From: an uncultured Rothia sp.
GTDB lineage: Bacteria > Actinomycetota > Actinomycetes > Actinomycetales > Micrococcaceae
Length of the DNA: 64,000 bases
Reading direction: 5' to 3'
NCBI GenBank assembly: GCA_946222285.1
Contig: CAMIIP010000004.1
Location: forward strand, 1-64,000
Made by a program: the position numbers and the translations under genes. Position 1 is the stretch's first letter; every line of letters starts with the position of its first letter. Positions 35,759 to 44,685 of this stretch are shown one piece after another. The notes under the pieces were generated by a model. The model did not search any database. It was given only the letters and a program-made list of their open reading frames with translations, and had not been told where the DNA came from.

Positions 35759-36573
35759 GTACACCATTGCCGGGCAGCGTAGATTTATTTGCCTCCGCCC
35801 CCGCCAGAAACAGCAGGCTTGGAACGCTCAACGCCGGAGTCAAACTACTGGCAACCCTGATGCTGACCGTGGGCTTACTGTTGGTCAAAGACTGGGTCAG
35901 CGTAGGTACAATCTTCTTCCTGGAACTTCTGGCGCTGTATCTGGCGGGACTCAAGCCTCTCAAACTGCTGGGAACTTTCTGGTCCGTTCTTTTTGCCGCG
36001 CTACTTTCGGGCTGGTCTACCGCTTTGCTGGTCGAAAAAACCGGAGACACCCTCATTCACTGGGGAATCATCTGGATAACGAGCGATTCTCTCATCGTAG
36101 GTATTACCCTGGCGCTGCGCGGTCTGGCTCTGGCGCTACCGGGACTGGCTCTCATTACCACCACCGACCCCACCGACATCGCAGATTCGTTAGCACAAAC
36201 CGCCAAACTACCTGCTCGCTTTGTACTCGCCGCACTCGCTTCGCTACGTCTGATGGGACTGATGATGAGCGAATGGAACACGCTGGGACAAGCCCGCCGC
36301 GCTCGCGGCTTGGGGAGTCAGGACAGCCTCTGGCAACGCCTCAACACTTTAGTGGGGCAGACCTTTGCCCTGCTGGTACAGGCAATTCGACGCGGCACCC
36401 GCTTGGCAACCACCATGGAAGCACGCGGCTTTGGGCAGGGCAAACGCACCTGGGCGCGCGTTCCCACCTATAGCCGAGCAGATCTCTGGTTCTTCTTAGG
36501 AACAATAGCGATCATGACGGTGGGAATTGCGGTAGCTGCTGGTGCGGGAACCCTGACCTGGATGTGGCAGTAG
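35755..36573 (+). CDS. ykoC: ECF thiamine transporter transmembrane subunit YkoC (EcfT)
   Basis: This 272-aa membrane protein has about six segments. The cytoplasmic coupling motifs ARRARGLGSQDSLWQRL and TTMEARGFGQGKR (two A-R-G cores) contact the ATPases. It completes the YkoEDC importer and overlaps ykoD by four bases. Its stop lies five bases from the stop of the convergent lyase gene. Confidence 0.92.
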   Translation: MSTPLPGSVDLFASAPARNSRLGTLNAGVKLLATLMLTVGLLLVKDWVSVGTIFFLELLALYLAGLKPLKLLGTFWSVLFAALLSGWSTALLVEKTGDTLIHWGIIWITSDSLIVGITLALRGLALALPGLALITTTDPTDIADSLAQTAKLPARFVLAALASLRLMGLMMSEWNTLGQARRARGLGSQDSLWQRLNTLVGQTFALLVQAIRRGTRLATTMEARGFGQGKRTWARVPTYSRADLWFFLGTIAIMTVGIAVAAGAGTLTWMWQ

Positions 36574-36578
36574 CTGGT

Positions 36579-37460
36579 CTAGCTCTGCGCCAGATACTGC
36601 AAAAGCTCCTGGGTAAAATCCCGATGCACCCGTAGCGGATTGCCGTTCAGGCGGGTGACCGGTGCCAGCAAACGCACCGAGGACGCCAGCCACACGCCGT
36701 CCGCCTCATACAAATCTTGCGGATACAGAGGGCCGAAACCCAGTTTCCAACCATTCTCCTGAGCAGCCCTAAAAATCGCTCCCTGAGTGGTGCCGGGCAA
36801 AATACCGTGGTTGGGTTCGGGAGTGAGCAGGGTTTTAGCATCTCCGCTAATTTTGGCAACAATCACCGAACTTGTTGCCCCCTCCAAAATTCGCCGATTT
36901 TCTGTGACAAAAATAACGTCGTCCGCACCGAGTTTACGAGCGTGGCGCAGAACCGCCATATTCATCGCATAAGAGAGAGTCTTAGCACCAGAAAGTAGCC
37001 AAGGATAACTCGTATCCTCAGCAGGATCGTGCCCGCGTGGCAGGGTAAGAGCTTTCACGCCTTTTTCTCGCTGATCCAGCGTGGACTGAGGCGCGGGAGC
37101 TACAGTAATCCAACTATGCGCGCCGTCCTCCACAGTACCTCGGGAAATCACAATTTTGACGACGTGCTCCTCCGAACCCAGTACGGTGCGCGGGCCTTCT
37201 TCTGCCTCTTTCAAGCCCAGCCCAATAGCCTGAGCCAGTTCCTCACGACGGGGCGCCGGCAAATCTAGCATCCGTGCAGAGTTGGTGAGTCGATCCAGAT
37301 GCTGAGCGAGCTTGCGTACTTTCCGATCGGCGGCGAGCATGGTCTCGAAAACACCGTCGCCGCGCGTCAACCCCTGATCCTCGATGTTAATGAGGGGCTT
37401 GGACGCATCAACCAGCACACCGGTGGGCTGATCTTCGGTGATCATTACAACTGTAGTCAT
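36579..37460 (-). CDS. pabC: Aminodeoxychorismate lyase-like fold-type IV PLP enzyme
   Basis: This 293-aa enzyme belongs to the branched-chain aminotransferase/4-amino-4-deoxychorismate lyase superfamily. The PLP-binding lysine lies in SGAKTLSYAMNM, the family motif ENRRILEGATSSVIV follows, and QGLTRGDGVFETML lies near the N-terminus. It would make p-aminobenzoate for folate, though D-amino-acid or branched-chain transaminase activity cannot be excluded. The ATG at 37460 is preferred; another at 37484 would add eight residues. Confidence 0.85.
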   Translation of the reverse strand: MTTVVMITEDQPTGVLVDASKPLINIEDQGLTRGDGVFETMLAADRKVRKLAQHLDRLTNSARMLDLPAPRREELAQAIGLGLKEAEEGPRTVLGSEEHVVKIVISRGTVEDGAHSWITVAPAPQSTLDQREKGVKALTLPRGHDPAEDTSYPWLLSGAKTLSYAMNMAVLRHARKLGADDVIFVTENRRILEGATSSVIVAKISGDAKTLLTPEPNHGILPGTTQGAIFRAAQENGWKLGFGPLYPQDLYEADGVWLASSVRLLAPVTRLNGNPLRVHRDFTQELLQYLAQS

Positions 37461-37565
37461 GCTCTTTAGTCTAGCTTTCGGCATTCCTGGTTATCGAGCA
37501 CCCTGACGAGTTCAGTCACCTTCTTGGGTAGGGGTGGTAAAAAACATCGGCGCTACCAAGTCTTC

Positions 37566-38195
37566 CTAACCGGTCAAAGCGGCGTGGTCGGGAATAAAGA
37601 TTTCGCAGTCGGCACGCCGGTAGCGTTCTGCCCGTTGCTCAAAGAGTTTTTTCTCCTGAAGCGCCCAAGTATCCCAAAAAGGGCGGTACGTTTCGCCGTC
37701 GCGTTGAAGCGCCGCCGTTTTGCGGATCGAGGTTGGACGTTCTACCCAGCAGGTGAAGTCAGCATCGGCGCAGAAAGCGCCAACACCTTCTCCAACGAGC
37801 ACCACGGGCGCGCCGTCCTGCGTTTCTGGCAAGCAGAGCTGTTGGTGGGGGACAGCGCGCGATGTCTCCCAGTCCCAACCCGTCCAATGCCCGCAGTTGC
37901 TCCTGCGTAGTTGCTGAACTAAAGAGCTCCAATCTTCGGTTGCTTCAAGCAGACCTTCCCAGCCCTGATACATGTTTTCGAGGTGAAAGAGCACAGTGCG
38001 CTGTTGAGACTGAGTGCTGATAGCGCCCAGTAGATTCACGAGCTGCTTCGCCAGGGTAGATTTGCCGGCGCCTGAGCGTCCATCGATAGCCACTACGGTG
38101 AGCTGTTGTTTTTCTTGGGCTTGGATAACTATAGAATCAGCCAATTCAGCTAGCGCTGAACCGTTGGTGCAAATCAGTTGTGAATCTGTGCGCAT
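37566..38195 (-). CDS. Uridine-kinase-like P-loop protein
   Basis: This 209-aa protein has a Walker A GRSGAGKST near residue 40 and VVLVGEGVGAF as a probable Walker B strand. The middle segment HLENMYQGWEGL resembles the substrate region of nucleoside/phosphoribulokinase-like kinases. The substrate is unknown. It is on the same strand as the lyase gene and about 105 bases upstream, so they may share a transcript. Confidence 0.75.
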   Translation of the reverse strand: MRTDSQLICTNGSALAELADSIVIQAQEKQQLTVVAIDGRSGAGKSTLAKQLVNLLGAISTQSQQRTVLFHLENMYQGWEGLLEATEDWSSLVQQLRRSNCGHWTGWDWETSRAVPHQQLCLPETQDGAPVVLVGEGVGAFCADADFTCWVERPTSIRKTAALQRDGETYRPFWDTWALQEKKLFEQRAERYRRADCEIFIPDHAALTG

Positions 38196-38315
38196 GTCAA
38201 CCTCGTTAGTTATAAGCCACGAAAATTTTTGTCCCCCAAAGGAGCTTTGGGTAAGCTAAAAAGGCTCTAGTAAACAGAGAATATGCCCCATTCCAACCTT
38301 TGAAAGATCAGTGAA

Positions 38316-38939
38316 GTGAACCATAACACCCCCAAATCTGGCGACAGTACAAATAATCCGCAGAATCCTGAAGATCCCCACGCTGTACAGCAACCCTATG
38401 GTGAGGAATCCAGGAAGTCTAAAACCGGACTATGGATTGGACTCGGGATTCTTTTACTCGCCATTATTACGATAGCAGCTCTCGCGTTTTTCTTCTTCCG
38501 CAATAACTCCCACATTGATTCTGCCGAAGATTTCCAGCAGAAAATGCAGGAGGTTGGCGATAAAAATGGTGCTAACCAATGCTCGCGCTATAGCGATACC
38601 GTATTTGCACAGGCTTCTTCGGAAGACCAGCTTCGTGAAGAGATAGGTAAGGAAACCAACCAGAACCTCGATAATTTTCAGATCTACCTTTGCTCTAGCA
38701 TTGACCTCACCAATATGGAGTCAATTCTTAATGCTTCCTCCACCGAGAACCCCCAAATGCTGATGGGCTTCTATAATTCCGAGAAAGTGGAGTGGGACGA
38801 TAATTTTGAGATTGACGGTGATACGTCCAAGACTCTTAAATGGGCAGTTTCCGGTAATAACTGGGCCTTGCTGGGGAGCGAGCCTGCTGCTGAAGAAGTG
38901 GCCGATATTATGGGCGGCGAGGTTGTAGTTTCTCGGTAA
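38316..38939 (+). CDS. Unknown single-pass anchored protein
   Basis: This 207-aa protein has a polar Pro/Asn-rich N-terminus, one membrane segment (about 37-60) and an extracytoplasmic domain with two cysteines (NQCSRY and IYLCSS). No family is recognised. The start is GTG at 38316. It converges on the phosphatase gene. Confidence 0.7.
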   Translation: MNHNTPKSGDSTNNPQNPEDPHAVQQPYGEESRKSKTGLWIGLGILLLAIITIAALAFFFFRNNSHIDSAEDFQQKMQEVGDKNGANQCSRYSDTVFAQASSEDQLREEIGKETNQNLDNFQIYLCSSIDLTNMESILNASSTENPQMLMGFYNSEKVEWDDNFEIDGDTSKTLKWAVSGNNWALLGSEPAAEEVADIMGGEVVVSR

Positions 38940-38953
38940 AATTACTCCTCTAT

Positions 38954-39442
38954 TTATTGGCCCTCGTGTTTTTTGATGAACTCAATGATGCCGGGAACAG
39001 CGGCCTTGATCATCTCGAAGGTGGTGTAGAAGTCTTCTTGACTGCCGTACCAGGGGCCATAAATTCCCAACGAATCATGTTCTTGATCTGAGACTGCTGA
39101 ATCGAACTCGCGCATAAGATGGATTTTCTTGCGTTGTTCATCGGTCTTTGCCATATTCATGATTGAGCGATAGTGGTTAGTGTCCATAGCGAGAATGAGA
39201 TCATAGGCATCGAGGCAGGACGCCGTGAATTGCTGGGCGCGATGGGCAGAGGTGTTGATGTTGAGTTCGGTGAGTACCTTGGCTGCTCGACGGTCAATGG
39301 GGTTGCCTACTTCTTCATCAGAGATACCGGAGGAAGCTACCTCAACTTCTAGTCCTGCTTGTTGAGCGGCATCTTTGATGAGGAATTCCCCTGTGGGAGA
39401 GCGGCAGATATTGCCGGTGCAGACTGTCATGATTTTATACAT
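38954..39442 (-). CDS. Low-molecular-weight protein tyrosine phosphatase, Asp general acid missing
   Basis: This 162-aa protein has the P-loop C8-TGNIC-R14-S near the N-terminus, the LMW-PTP signature, and SSGISDEEVGNPID further on. The usual catalytic DPWYG/DPYYG loop reads G129-P-W-Y-G, so the general-acid aspartate is replaced by glycine (GGC for GAC, one base). Activity may be strongly reduced or the loop compensated otherwise. The ATG at 39442 directly precedes the family start MYKIMTVC; an in-frame extension to 39547 is unlikely. Confidence 0.88.
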   Translation of the reverse strand: MYKIMTVCTGNICRSPTGEFLIKDAAQQAGLEVEVASSGISDEEVGNPIDRRAAKVLTELNINTSAHRAQQFTASCLDAYDLILAMDTNHYRSIMNMAKTDEQRKKIHLMREFDSAVSDQEHDSLGIYGPWYGSQEDFYTTFEMIKAAVPGIIEFIKKHEGQ

Positions 39443-39644
39443 TGGGATTGCTCGCTTTCGGGTAGAGAGAAGACGTAATAAACCTGTACTTGATTCAAGA
39501 TACTTTAGGATTTTAGGGCGAACCTGTGTATAGTCTTTGCGGTACACACATTTTACTGTGAGCTAAAAAATTTGCCTTTCGGGGCACGGGATCAGCGCCT
39601 GGTTTTGGCTCGTCAGATTGCTTCGATGGTTCGAAGAACGTCTT

Positions 39645-39683
39645 AAAACCCCGTAATCTCCACACAAGATTACGGGGTTTTTT
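39645..39683 (+). terminator. Strong terminator with no gene in front, candidate small RNA end
   Basis: AAAACCCCGTAATCT (39645-39659) pairs perfectly with its reverse arm (39667-39681), followed by T. On the plus strand no coding gene precedes it, so the 39545-39640 stretch may encode a small RNA. In reverse it could insulate the phosphatase gene. Confidence 0.75.
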
Positions 39684-39700
39684 GCATCTTTTTGCAAAAA

Positions 39701-39721
39701 GTTGACTCTATTTCACTCAAG
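39701..39721. promoter_or_regulatory. HAIR-like HspR operator, distal copy
   Basis: GTTGACT-N7-ACTCAAG matches the HAIR spacing (CTTGAGT-N7-ACTCAAG) with two substitutions in the left half. It lies about 250 bases before dnaK. Confidence 0.6.
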
Positions 39722-39821
39722 TTTCACCCTGTTCTCTCAGGGTGAAAATTTTCTGAAAACCGCGTAAATTCGGGCTTTATATCCCATTTTCTATCAACTT
39801 GATTGCGTTAGATTTAAAAAA

Positions 39822-39842
39822 GTTGAGTTTTCTTGACTCAAC
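39822..39842. promoter_or_regulatory. HAIR element (HspR operator) upstream of dnaK
   Basis: GTTGAGT-N7-ACTCAAC is a perfect palindrome with the HAIR spacing, differing from the consensus only in the outer base pair. HspR, encoded downstream, would bind it and repress the chaperone genes at normal temperature. Confidence 0.85.
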
Positions 39843-39972
39843 TCTATTGACTTCTCCTACAAAAGTGAGAGACTTGTATCAAGACAAAACTGAAACGGGC
39901 ATCCTGTGTGGTGTTCAGTTGGTTTTGTAAGAAATTTTCAAATATAAGAACTCACTAAGGAGAAAAAACACA

Positions 39973-41826
39973 ATGGCACGTGCAGTAGGTATTGACCTCG
40001 GTACAACCAACTCAGTCGTAGCAGTACTTGAAGGTGGCGAACCTGAAGTAATCGCTAATGCAGAAGGCACTCGTACCACCCCTTCCGTTGTCGCTTTTAG
40101 CAAGGACGGCGAAGTTTTGGTGGGTGACGTTGCAAAGCGTCAGGCAGTAACCAACGTTGATCGCACCATCTCATCGGTTAAGCGTCACATGGGTACTAGC
40201 TGGTCCACCGACGTGGATGGCAAGAAGTACACCGCTCAGGAAATTTCAGCTCGTATTCTGATGAAGCTGAAGGGTGACGCTGAAGCTTACCTGAACGATA
40301 AGGTAACCGATGCTGTTATTACCGTTCCCGCATACTTCAACGATGCTGAACGTCAGGCAACCAAAGAGGCTGGCGAAATCGCAGGTCTAAACGTTCTGCG
40401 TATCGTCAACGAACCCACCGCAGCAGCTCTGGCTTATGGTCTAGAAAAGTCCAAGAAAGATGAACTTGTTCTTGTATACGACCTCGGCGGCGGTACCTTT
40501 GATGTTTCCCTACTCGAAGTAGGTAAAGACGACGAAGACGGCTTCTCAACCATTCAGGTTCGCGCAACCTCCGGCGATAACCGTCTCGGCGGCGATGACT
40601 GGGACCAGCGCATTGTTGACTGGTTGCTGGAGCAGGTTAAGTCCAAGACCGGTGCAGATCTTTCCAAAGACAAGATTGCTCTTCAGCGTCTGCGTGAAGC
40701 AGCTGAGCAGGCTAAGAAGGAACTTTCTTCGGCAAGCTCAACCAACATTTCGTTGCAGTACCTCTCGGTAACTCCTGAAGGTCCCATCCACCTAGATGAG
40801 AAGCTGACTCGCGCGAAGTTCCAGGACATGACCTCAGACCTTCTGGAGCGCACCAAGAAGCCTTTCGAAGATGTTATCAAGGAAGCCGATGTCAAGGTTT
40901 CAGACATCGCTCAGGTAATCCTCGTGGGCGGTTCAACCCGTATGCCCGCGGTAGCAGAGCTTGTTACCAAGCTGACCGACGGGCGCGAACCTTCCAAGGG
41001 CGTCAACCCCGATGAGGTTGTAGCAATGGGTGCAGCTGTTCAGGCTGGCGTTCTTAAAGGCGACCGCAAAGACGTTCTGCTCATTGACGTTACCCCGCTT
41101 TCCCTCGGTATCGAAACCAAGGGCGGTGTGATGACTAAGCTCATCGAACGCAACACCGCGATCCCTACCAAGCGCAGCGAAACCTTCACTACCGCTGAAG
41201 ATAACCAGCCCTCGGTATCGATTCAGGTTTTCCAGGGCGAGCGTGAATTCACTCGCGACAACAAGAACCTGGGTACCTTCGAACTGACCGGCATCGCCCC
41301 GGCACCCCGCGGCGTCCCTCAGGTTGAAGTTACCTTTGATATTGACGCTAACGGTATCGTTCACGTCTCCGCTAAAGACAAGGGAACCGGCAAGGAACAG
41401 TCAATGACTATCACCGGCGGCACCTCACTGTCTCAGGAAGACATTGACCGCATGGTCAAGGACGCCGAAGAGCACGCGGATCAGGATAAGGCTCGTCGTG
41501 AAGCAGCCGATACCCGCAACCAGGCTGAAACCACCGCTTACTCCATCGAGAAGCTCATCAAGGAAAACGGCGACAAGCTCCCCGAAGACGTCAAGACCGA
41601 AGTTCAGGGCGATGTTGACGCAGTCAAGGCAGCTCTTGAAGGCGATGACGATGACGCCGTCAAGACCGCTTTTGAGAAGCTGCAGCAGTCTCAGATCAAG
41701 CTGGGTGAAGCTATCTACGCTTCTGCTCAGGCAGATGCCGCTAACGGCGAAGCATCCGCGCAGGCTGACGACGAAGATGTAGTTGACGCAGAAGTAATCG
41801 ACGATGAAGACGAAAAGAAGAAGTAA
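39973..41826 (+). CDS. dnaK: Chaperone protein DnaK (Hsp70)
   Basis: This 617-aa ATP-dependent chaperone begins GIDLGTTNSVVAV (phosphate-1 loop), contains VYDLGGGTFDVSLLEV and VGGSTRMPAV, then the substrate-binding domain and a lid ending in an acidic tail (DVVDAEVIDDEDEKKK). Length is normal for actinobacterial DnaK. AAGGAG precedes the ATG. GrpE follows after two bases, and HAIR elements lie upstream. Confidence 0.98.
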   Translation: MARAVGIDLGTTNSVVAVLEGGEPEVIANAEGTRTTPSVVAFSKDGEVLVGDVAKRQAVTNVDRTISSVKRHMGTSWSTDVDGKKYTAQEISARILMKLKGDAEAYLNDKVTDAVITVPAYFNDAERQATKEAGEIAGLNVLRIVNEPTAAALAYGLEKSKKDELVLVYDLGGGTFDVSLLEVGKDDEDGFSTIQVRATSGDNRLGGDDWDQRIVDWLLEQVKSKTGADLSKDKIALQRLREAAEQAKKELSSASSTNISLQYLSVTPEGPIHLDEKLTRAKFQDMTSDLLERTKKPFEDVIKEADVKVSDIAQVILVGGSTRMPAVAELVTKLTDGREPSKGVNPDEVVAMGAAVQAGVLKGDRKDVLLIDVTPLSLGIETKGGVMTKLIERNTAIPTKRSETFTTAEDNQPSVSIQVFQGEREFTRDNKNLGTFELTGIAPAPRGVPQVEVTFDIDANGIVHVSAKDKGTGKEQSMTITGGTSLSQEDIDRMVKDAEEHADQDKARREAADTRNQAETTAYSIEKLIKENGDKLPEDVKTEVQGDVDAVKAALEGDDDDAVKTAFEKLQQSQIKLGEAIYASAQADAANGEASAQADDEDVVDAEVIDDEDEKKK

Positions 41827-41828
41827 TC

Positions 41829-42419
41829 ATGGCTGAAAACACCAACGAGCAGCAGGGCAATGACCCTTTGGAAGACGCCTTTGCGGCGCCCTCCGCTGAA
41901 GGCCACCCCGATGTCGAAGGTGTATCTGAGGAAGCTGTAGCGGAAGAAGAATCCGCTACAGCAACCGAAGAAGCTTCGGCAGGGGAGAGCATTGACGAGA
42001 ACGCTCAACTGGCTGAGCAGCGTCTTGAAGATTTGCGCCGCTTACAGGCGGAGTTCACGAACTTTAAGAATCGTTCGGCTAAAGAAAAAGAGCAGTTGCG
42101 TGAATTTGTGATGGCGGATTTGGTGCAGTCACTTCTTCCGGTTATGGACGATATTGACGCAGCCCGCCAGCACGGCGATCTCGAAGACGGTCCTTTCGCT
42201 TCTATCGCCCGCAAACTGGAGGAAACTCTAGATAAACACGGCATGGAACGTTTTGGTGAAGTTGGCGAGATTTTCGATCCAAAGGTTCACGAGGCAGTTC
42301 TTCAGCAGCCCACCTCTGACGTAGAACCGGATCACGTATCTATGGTTTTGCGTAACGGCTACAAGGTCAAAGATCGTGTGGTTCGTTCGGCTCAGGTTGC
42401 GGTTGCAACTGCTGAGTAA
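41829..42419 (+). CDS. grpE: Nucleotide exchange factor GrpE
   Basis: This 196-aa protein has an acidic N-terminal extension (about 60 residues), a long helix (AEFTNFKNRSAKEKEQL) and the GrpE head signature VLRNGYKVKDRVVRSAQVAV. It releases ADP from DnaK. It starts two bases after dnaK, and a terminator follows. Confidence 0.97.
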   Translation: MAENTNEQQGNDPLEDAFAAPSAEGHPDVEGVSEEAVAEEESATATEEASAGESIDENAQLAEQRLEDLRRLQAEFTNFKNRSAKEKEQLREFVMADLVQSLLPVMDDIDAARQHGDLEDGPFASIARKLEETLDKHGMERFGEVGEIFDPKVHEAVLQQPTSDVEPDHVSMVLRNGYKVKDRVVRSAQVAVATAE

Positions 42420-42444
42420 CACGGGGCTTTGAAAGCTCACATGA

Positions 42445-42487
42445 GAAAATGGGGCGGGTTCGATTCTTTCGAGCCCGCCCGTTTTCT
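42445..42487 (+). terminator. Terminator between grpE and dnaJ
   Basis: A GC-rich stem GGGCGGGTTCGA with its complement TTCGAGCCCGCCC (around 42452-42480) is followed by TTTTC and then nine T. It separates dnaK-grpE from dnaJ-hspR, at least partly. Confidence 0.88.
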
Positions 42488-42557
42488 AAAATTTTTTTTT
42501 GAATAATATTTTTAGACTTAAAAGAGAAAAACCTACGCTGAGATAAGGAGGCGTTCG

Positions 42558-43559
42558 ATGGCAAGTGAAAACTGGCTTAATCAAGATTTTTATAAGGTGC
42601 TAGGGGTGGCAGAAGACGCCTCGGAGGCGGATATTAAAAAGGCTTACCGTAAGATGGCGCGTAAGTATCACCCCGATCAGCACCCCGGCGATACAGCTGC
42701 CGAGAAGAAGTTCAAAGAAATTTCTGAGGCCTATGACGTGCTTTCGGATAAGAAAGACCGCGAAGAATACGACCAGATTCGTAAGTATGGTGCCGCCGGA
42801 TTTGCCGGTGCCCAGGGTGGCGGTTACCCCGGCGGATATTCGTCTAGCGGATTTAGCGGCTATCCGGGCGGATTTGGTGGTGCTCAGACCGGTGGCTTTT
42901 CGCAATCCGGCGGGCAGAATATTAATATCGAAGACCTTTTGGGTGGCATGTTCGGGGGCGGCGGTTCTGGCTTTGGCGGATTCGGTGGTCAAAGCGGATT
43001 TCAGCAGACGCCTCGTAAAGGCGCCGACGTTGAGGCTAATGCCCGTATTTCCTTCAAGGATTCTTTCAACGGAACCACTCGCCAGGTAACGCTTCCTAAC
43101 GGCAAAACCACCAAGGTAAAAATCCCTACCGGTGTCAAAGATGGGCAGAAACTCAAATTACGCGGTAAGGGGCAAGAAGGACCCGGCGGTGCTGGCGACT
43201 TGATTGTTCACGTGTTCGTGGATTCCCATCCCGTCTTTGAGCGCGAGGGCAATGACGTGCTCGTTCATGTTCCCGTTTCGATCGAAGAAGCAGTAGAAGG
43301 CGCGGTGTTAGAAGTTCCTACTCCCGATAATAAATCCGTAAAGTTGCGTCTTGCTGCTTCGGCTCCTGCAGGGCGCAAGATGCGTGCTAAGGGTCGTGGG
43401 TTTAAGACCTCTAAGGCAATCGGTAACCTCATTGTAATTCCCGAGGTTCAGTTACCTGCTAATCTCTCTGCCGAAGCGCAAGAGGCATTCGAAAAGTTCG
43501 TGGCGCTGGCTCCTCAGTCTAATGTGCGCGATGAGCTTATACGGAAGGCGGCGCAGTAG
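42558..43559 (+). CDS. dnaJ: J-domain co-chaperone without zinc finger (CbpA-like DnaJ)
   Basis: This 333-aa protein has an N-terminal J domain with HPD at 38-40, a Gly/Phe-rich linker (about 80-150) and two beta-sandwich client-binding domains. It lacks the four CxxCxGxG zinc-binding repeats of full-length DnaJ, so it is a type II (CbpA-like) protein although it sits in the dnaK locus. AAGGAGG precedes the ATG. hspR begins three bases downstream. Confidence 0.93.
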   Translation: MASENWLNQDFYKVLGVAEDASEADIKKAYRKMARKYHPDQHPGDTAAEKKFKEISEAYDVLSDKKDREEYDQIRKYGAAGFAGAQGGGYPGGYSSSGFSGYPGGFGGAQTGGFSQSGGQNINIEDLLGGMFGGGGSGFGGFGGQSGFQQTPRKGADVEANARISFKDSFNGTTRQVTLPNGKTTKVKIPTGVKDGQKLKLRGKGQEGPGGAGDLIVHVFVDSHPVFEREGNDVLVHVPVSIEEAVEGAVLEVPTPDNKSVKLRLAASAPAGRKMRAKGRGFKTSKAIGNLIVIPEVQLPANLSAEAQEAFEKFVALAPQSNVRDELIRKAAQ

Positions 43560-43562
43560 CAG

Positions 43563-44003
43563 ATGGTGCTTGAATCAGACCGTCCGGTGTATGTTATTTC
43601 GATTGCCGCTGAGCTGGCGGGTATGCATCCGCAGACTTTGCGTCAGTATGATCGCATGGGTCTGGTTGAGCCATCGCGTGCACCCGGGCGTGCACGCCGC
43701 TACTCCCAGCGCGACGTCGAGAAACTGCAAGAGATACAAAATCTTTCGCAGTCTGGCGTTTCGTTAGAAGGCATCAAACGTATTATGGGTTTGCAGAACC
43801 GTTTGGATGAGATGCACGAGCGAATGCAACAGATGGCTCAGGAGCTGGACGCCGCGCACGCTAAGTTGGCGGAATCCTCGCGGGTTTTTGCTGCGGGTAG
43901 TCGCGGCGGGGAAGTGGTGCGCTTGGCTCGTGGTAAGCGTCCGGCGGGCAAGGCGCGCTCGCAGGCGGTGGTGCTCTATCGCTCGAACCGGCAAGAAAGG
44001 TAA
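43563..44003 (+). CDS. hspR: HspR, MerR-family heat-shock repressor
   Basis: This 146-aa protein has a MerR-type winged helix (AAELAGMHPQTLRQYDRMGL, then PSRAPGRARRYSQRDVEKL) and a coiled-coil tail (LQNRLDEMHERMQQMAQEL). HspR binds HAIR elements such as those at 39701 and 39822, with DnaK as co-repressor in characterised species. The last 40 residues are basic. It is three bases behind dnaJ. Confidence 0.95.
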   Translation: MVLESDRPVYVISIAAELAGMHPQTLRQYDRMGLVEPSRAPGRARRYSQRDVEKLQEIQNLSQSGVSLEGIKRIMGLQNRLDEMHERMQQMAQELDAAHAKLAESSRVFAAGSRGGEVVRLARGKRPAGKARSQAVVLYRSNRQER

Positions 44004-44200
44004 GATTAAGATAACGGTTAAGTGAAAAAGTGTAGATTTGACAACTTTAAGTGTTGTTTCTGTTGTAAGTTTATGCTATGTGATGCAAATCTAGCGATAA
44101 AAAACTGAAAATATTTACTTTACTGGTAAACTAAACAAGTGCCGAGATTCCCCCATCTTGGTTCCCCCTCCCGTATTACTTCCAGTAGATTGTTCCCCCA

Positions 44201-44431
44201 TTGTCTTTTTCTCATATTGTTGTGCTTGTTTTAACTGCCCTTATTTTGATTGGGGTAGGTAGAGTTTATTTCAAAGCCCCTCGTCATCAGCCAGACCCCA
44301 CTTTTACACCGAAGACCGCTCCTGCCGACTCAATCTATGCCGGTAATAGCACGGTTGTGAATTCTAATCCTGAATATGTAAATAACGATTACGGCTATGC
44401 TTCTGGTGAATGGACTGATTCGTCGCGCTAA
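44201..44431 (+). CDS. Small single-pass membrane protein, unknown
   Basis: This open frame of 76 codons encodes a hydrophobic N-terminus (HIVVLVLTALILIGVGRVYF) followed by a polar Pro/Asn/Tyr-rich tail, like a small anchored protein. The TTG start has no clear ribosome-binding site. Support comes from a terminator directly behind it. No family is recognised. Confidence 0.45.
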   Translation: MSFSHIVVLVLTALILIGVGRVYFKAPRHQPDPTFTPKTAPADSIYAGNSTVVNSNPEYVNNDYGYASGEWTDSSR

Positions 44432-44452
44432 CCTGAAGCCTTGATTTTGGCT

Positions 44453-44500
44453 AAACGCCCTCTTCCCTATCCTGTGATGGGGTAGGGGGCGTTTGCTTTT
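44453..44500 (+). terminator. Rho-independent terminator
   Basis: AAACGCC (44453-44459) pairs with GGCGTTT (44488-44494), and CCCTATCC with GGGGTAGGG inside, with an unpaired CTCTT. A T-rich stretch follows. It ends the small membrane-protein gene. Confidence 0.75.
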
Positions 44501-44685
44501 GGTTGTTGGGGTAAAAGCACTAGTCAGATAAGAATTAAGTCATATTTAGGTAATGCACGTAACGGTCTGTATGTAACCTGTATCTTATTCATATAGGGGT
44601 ACGACTCGCCAAAGGAAACCAAGGTTGCACCGCCGAAATTATCCGTGCATGTGAGCAGAACGCTAGCCTATTAAAAGGAACAGAA

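Noticed and set aside
41727..42008. Minus-strand frame over the dnaK-grpE junction
   Set aside because: It is the antisense of acidic coding sequence and gives a Ser/Ala/Phe-rich translation without a gene context.
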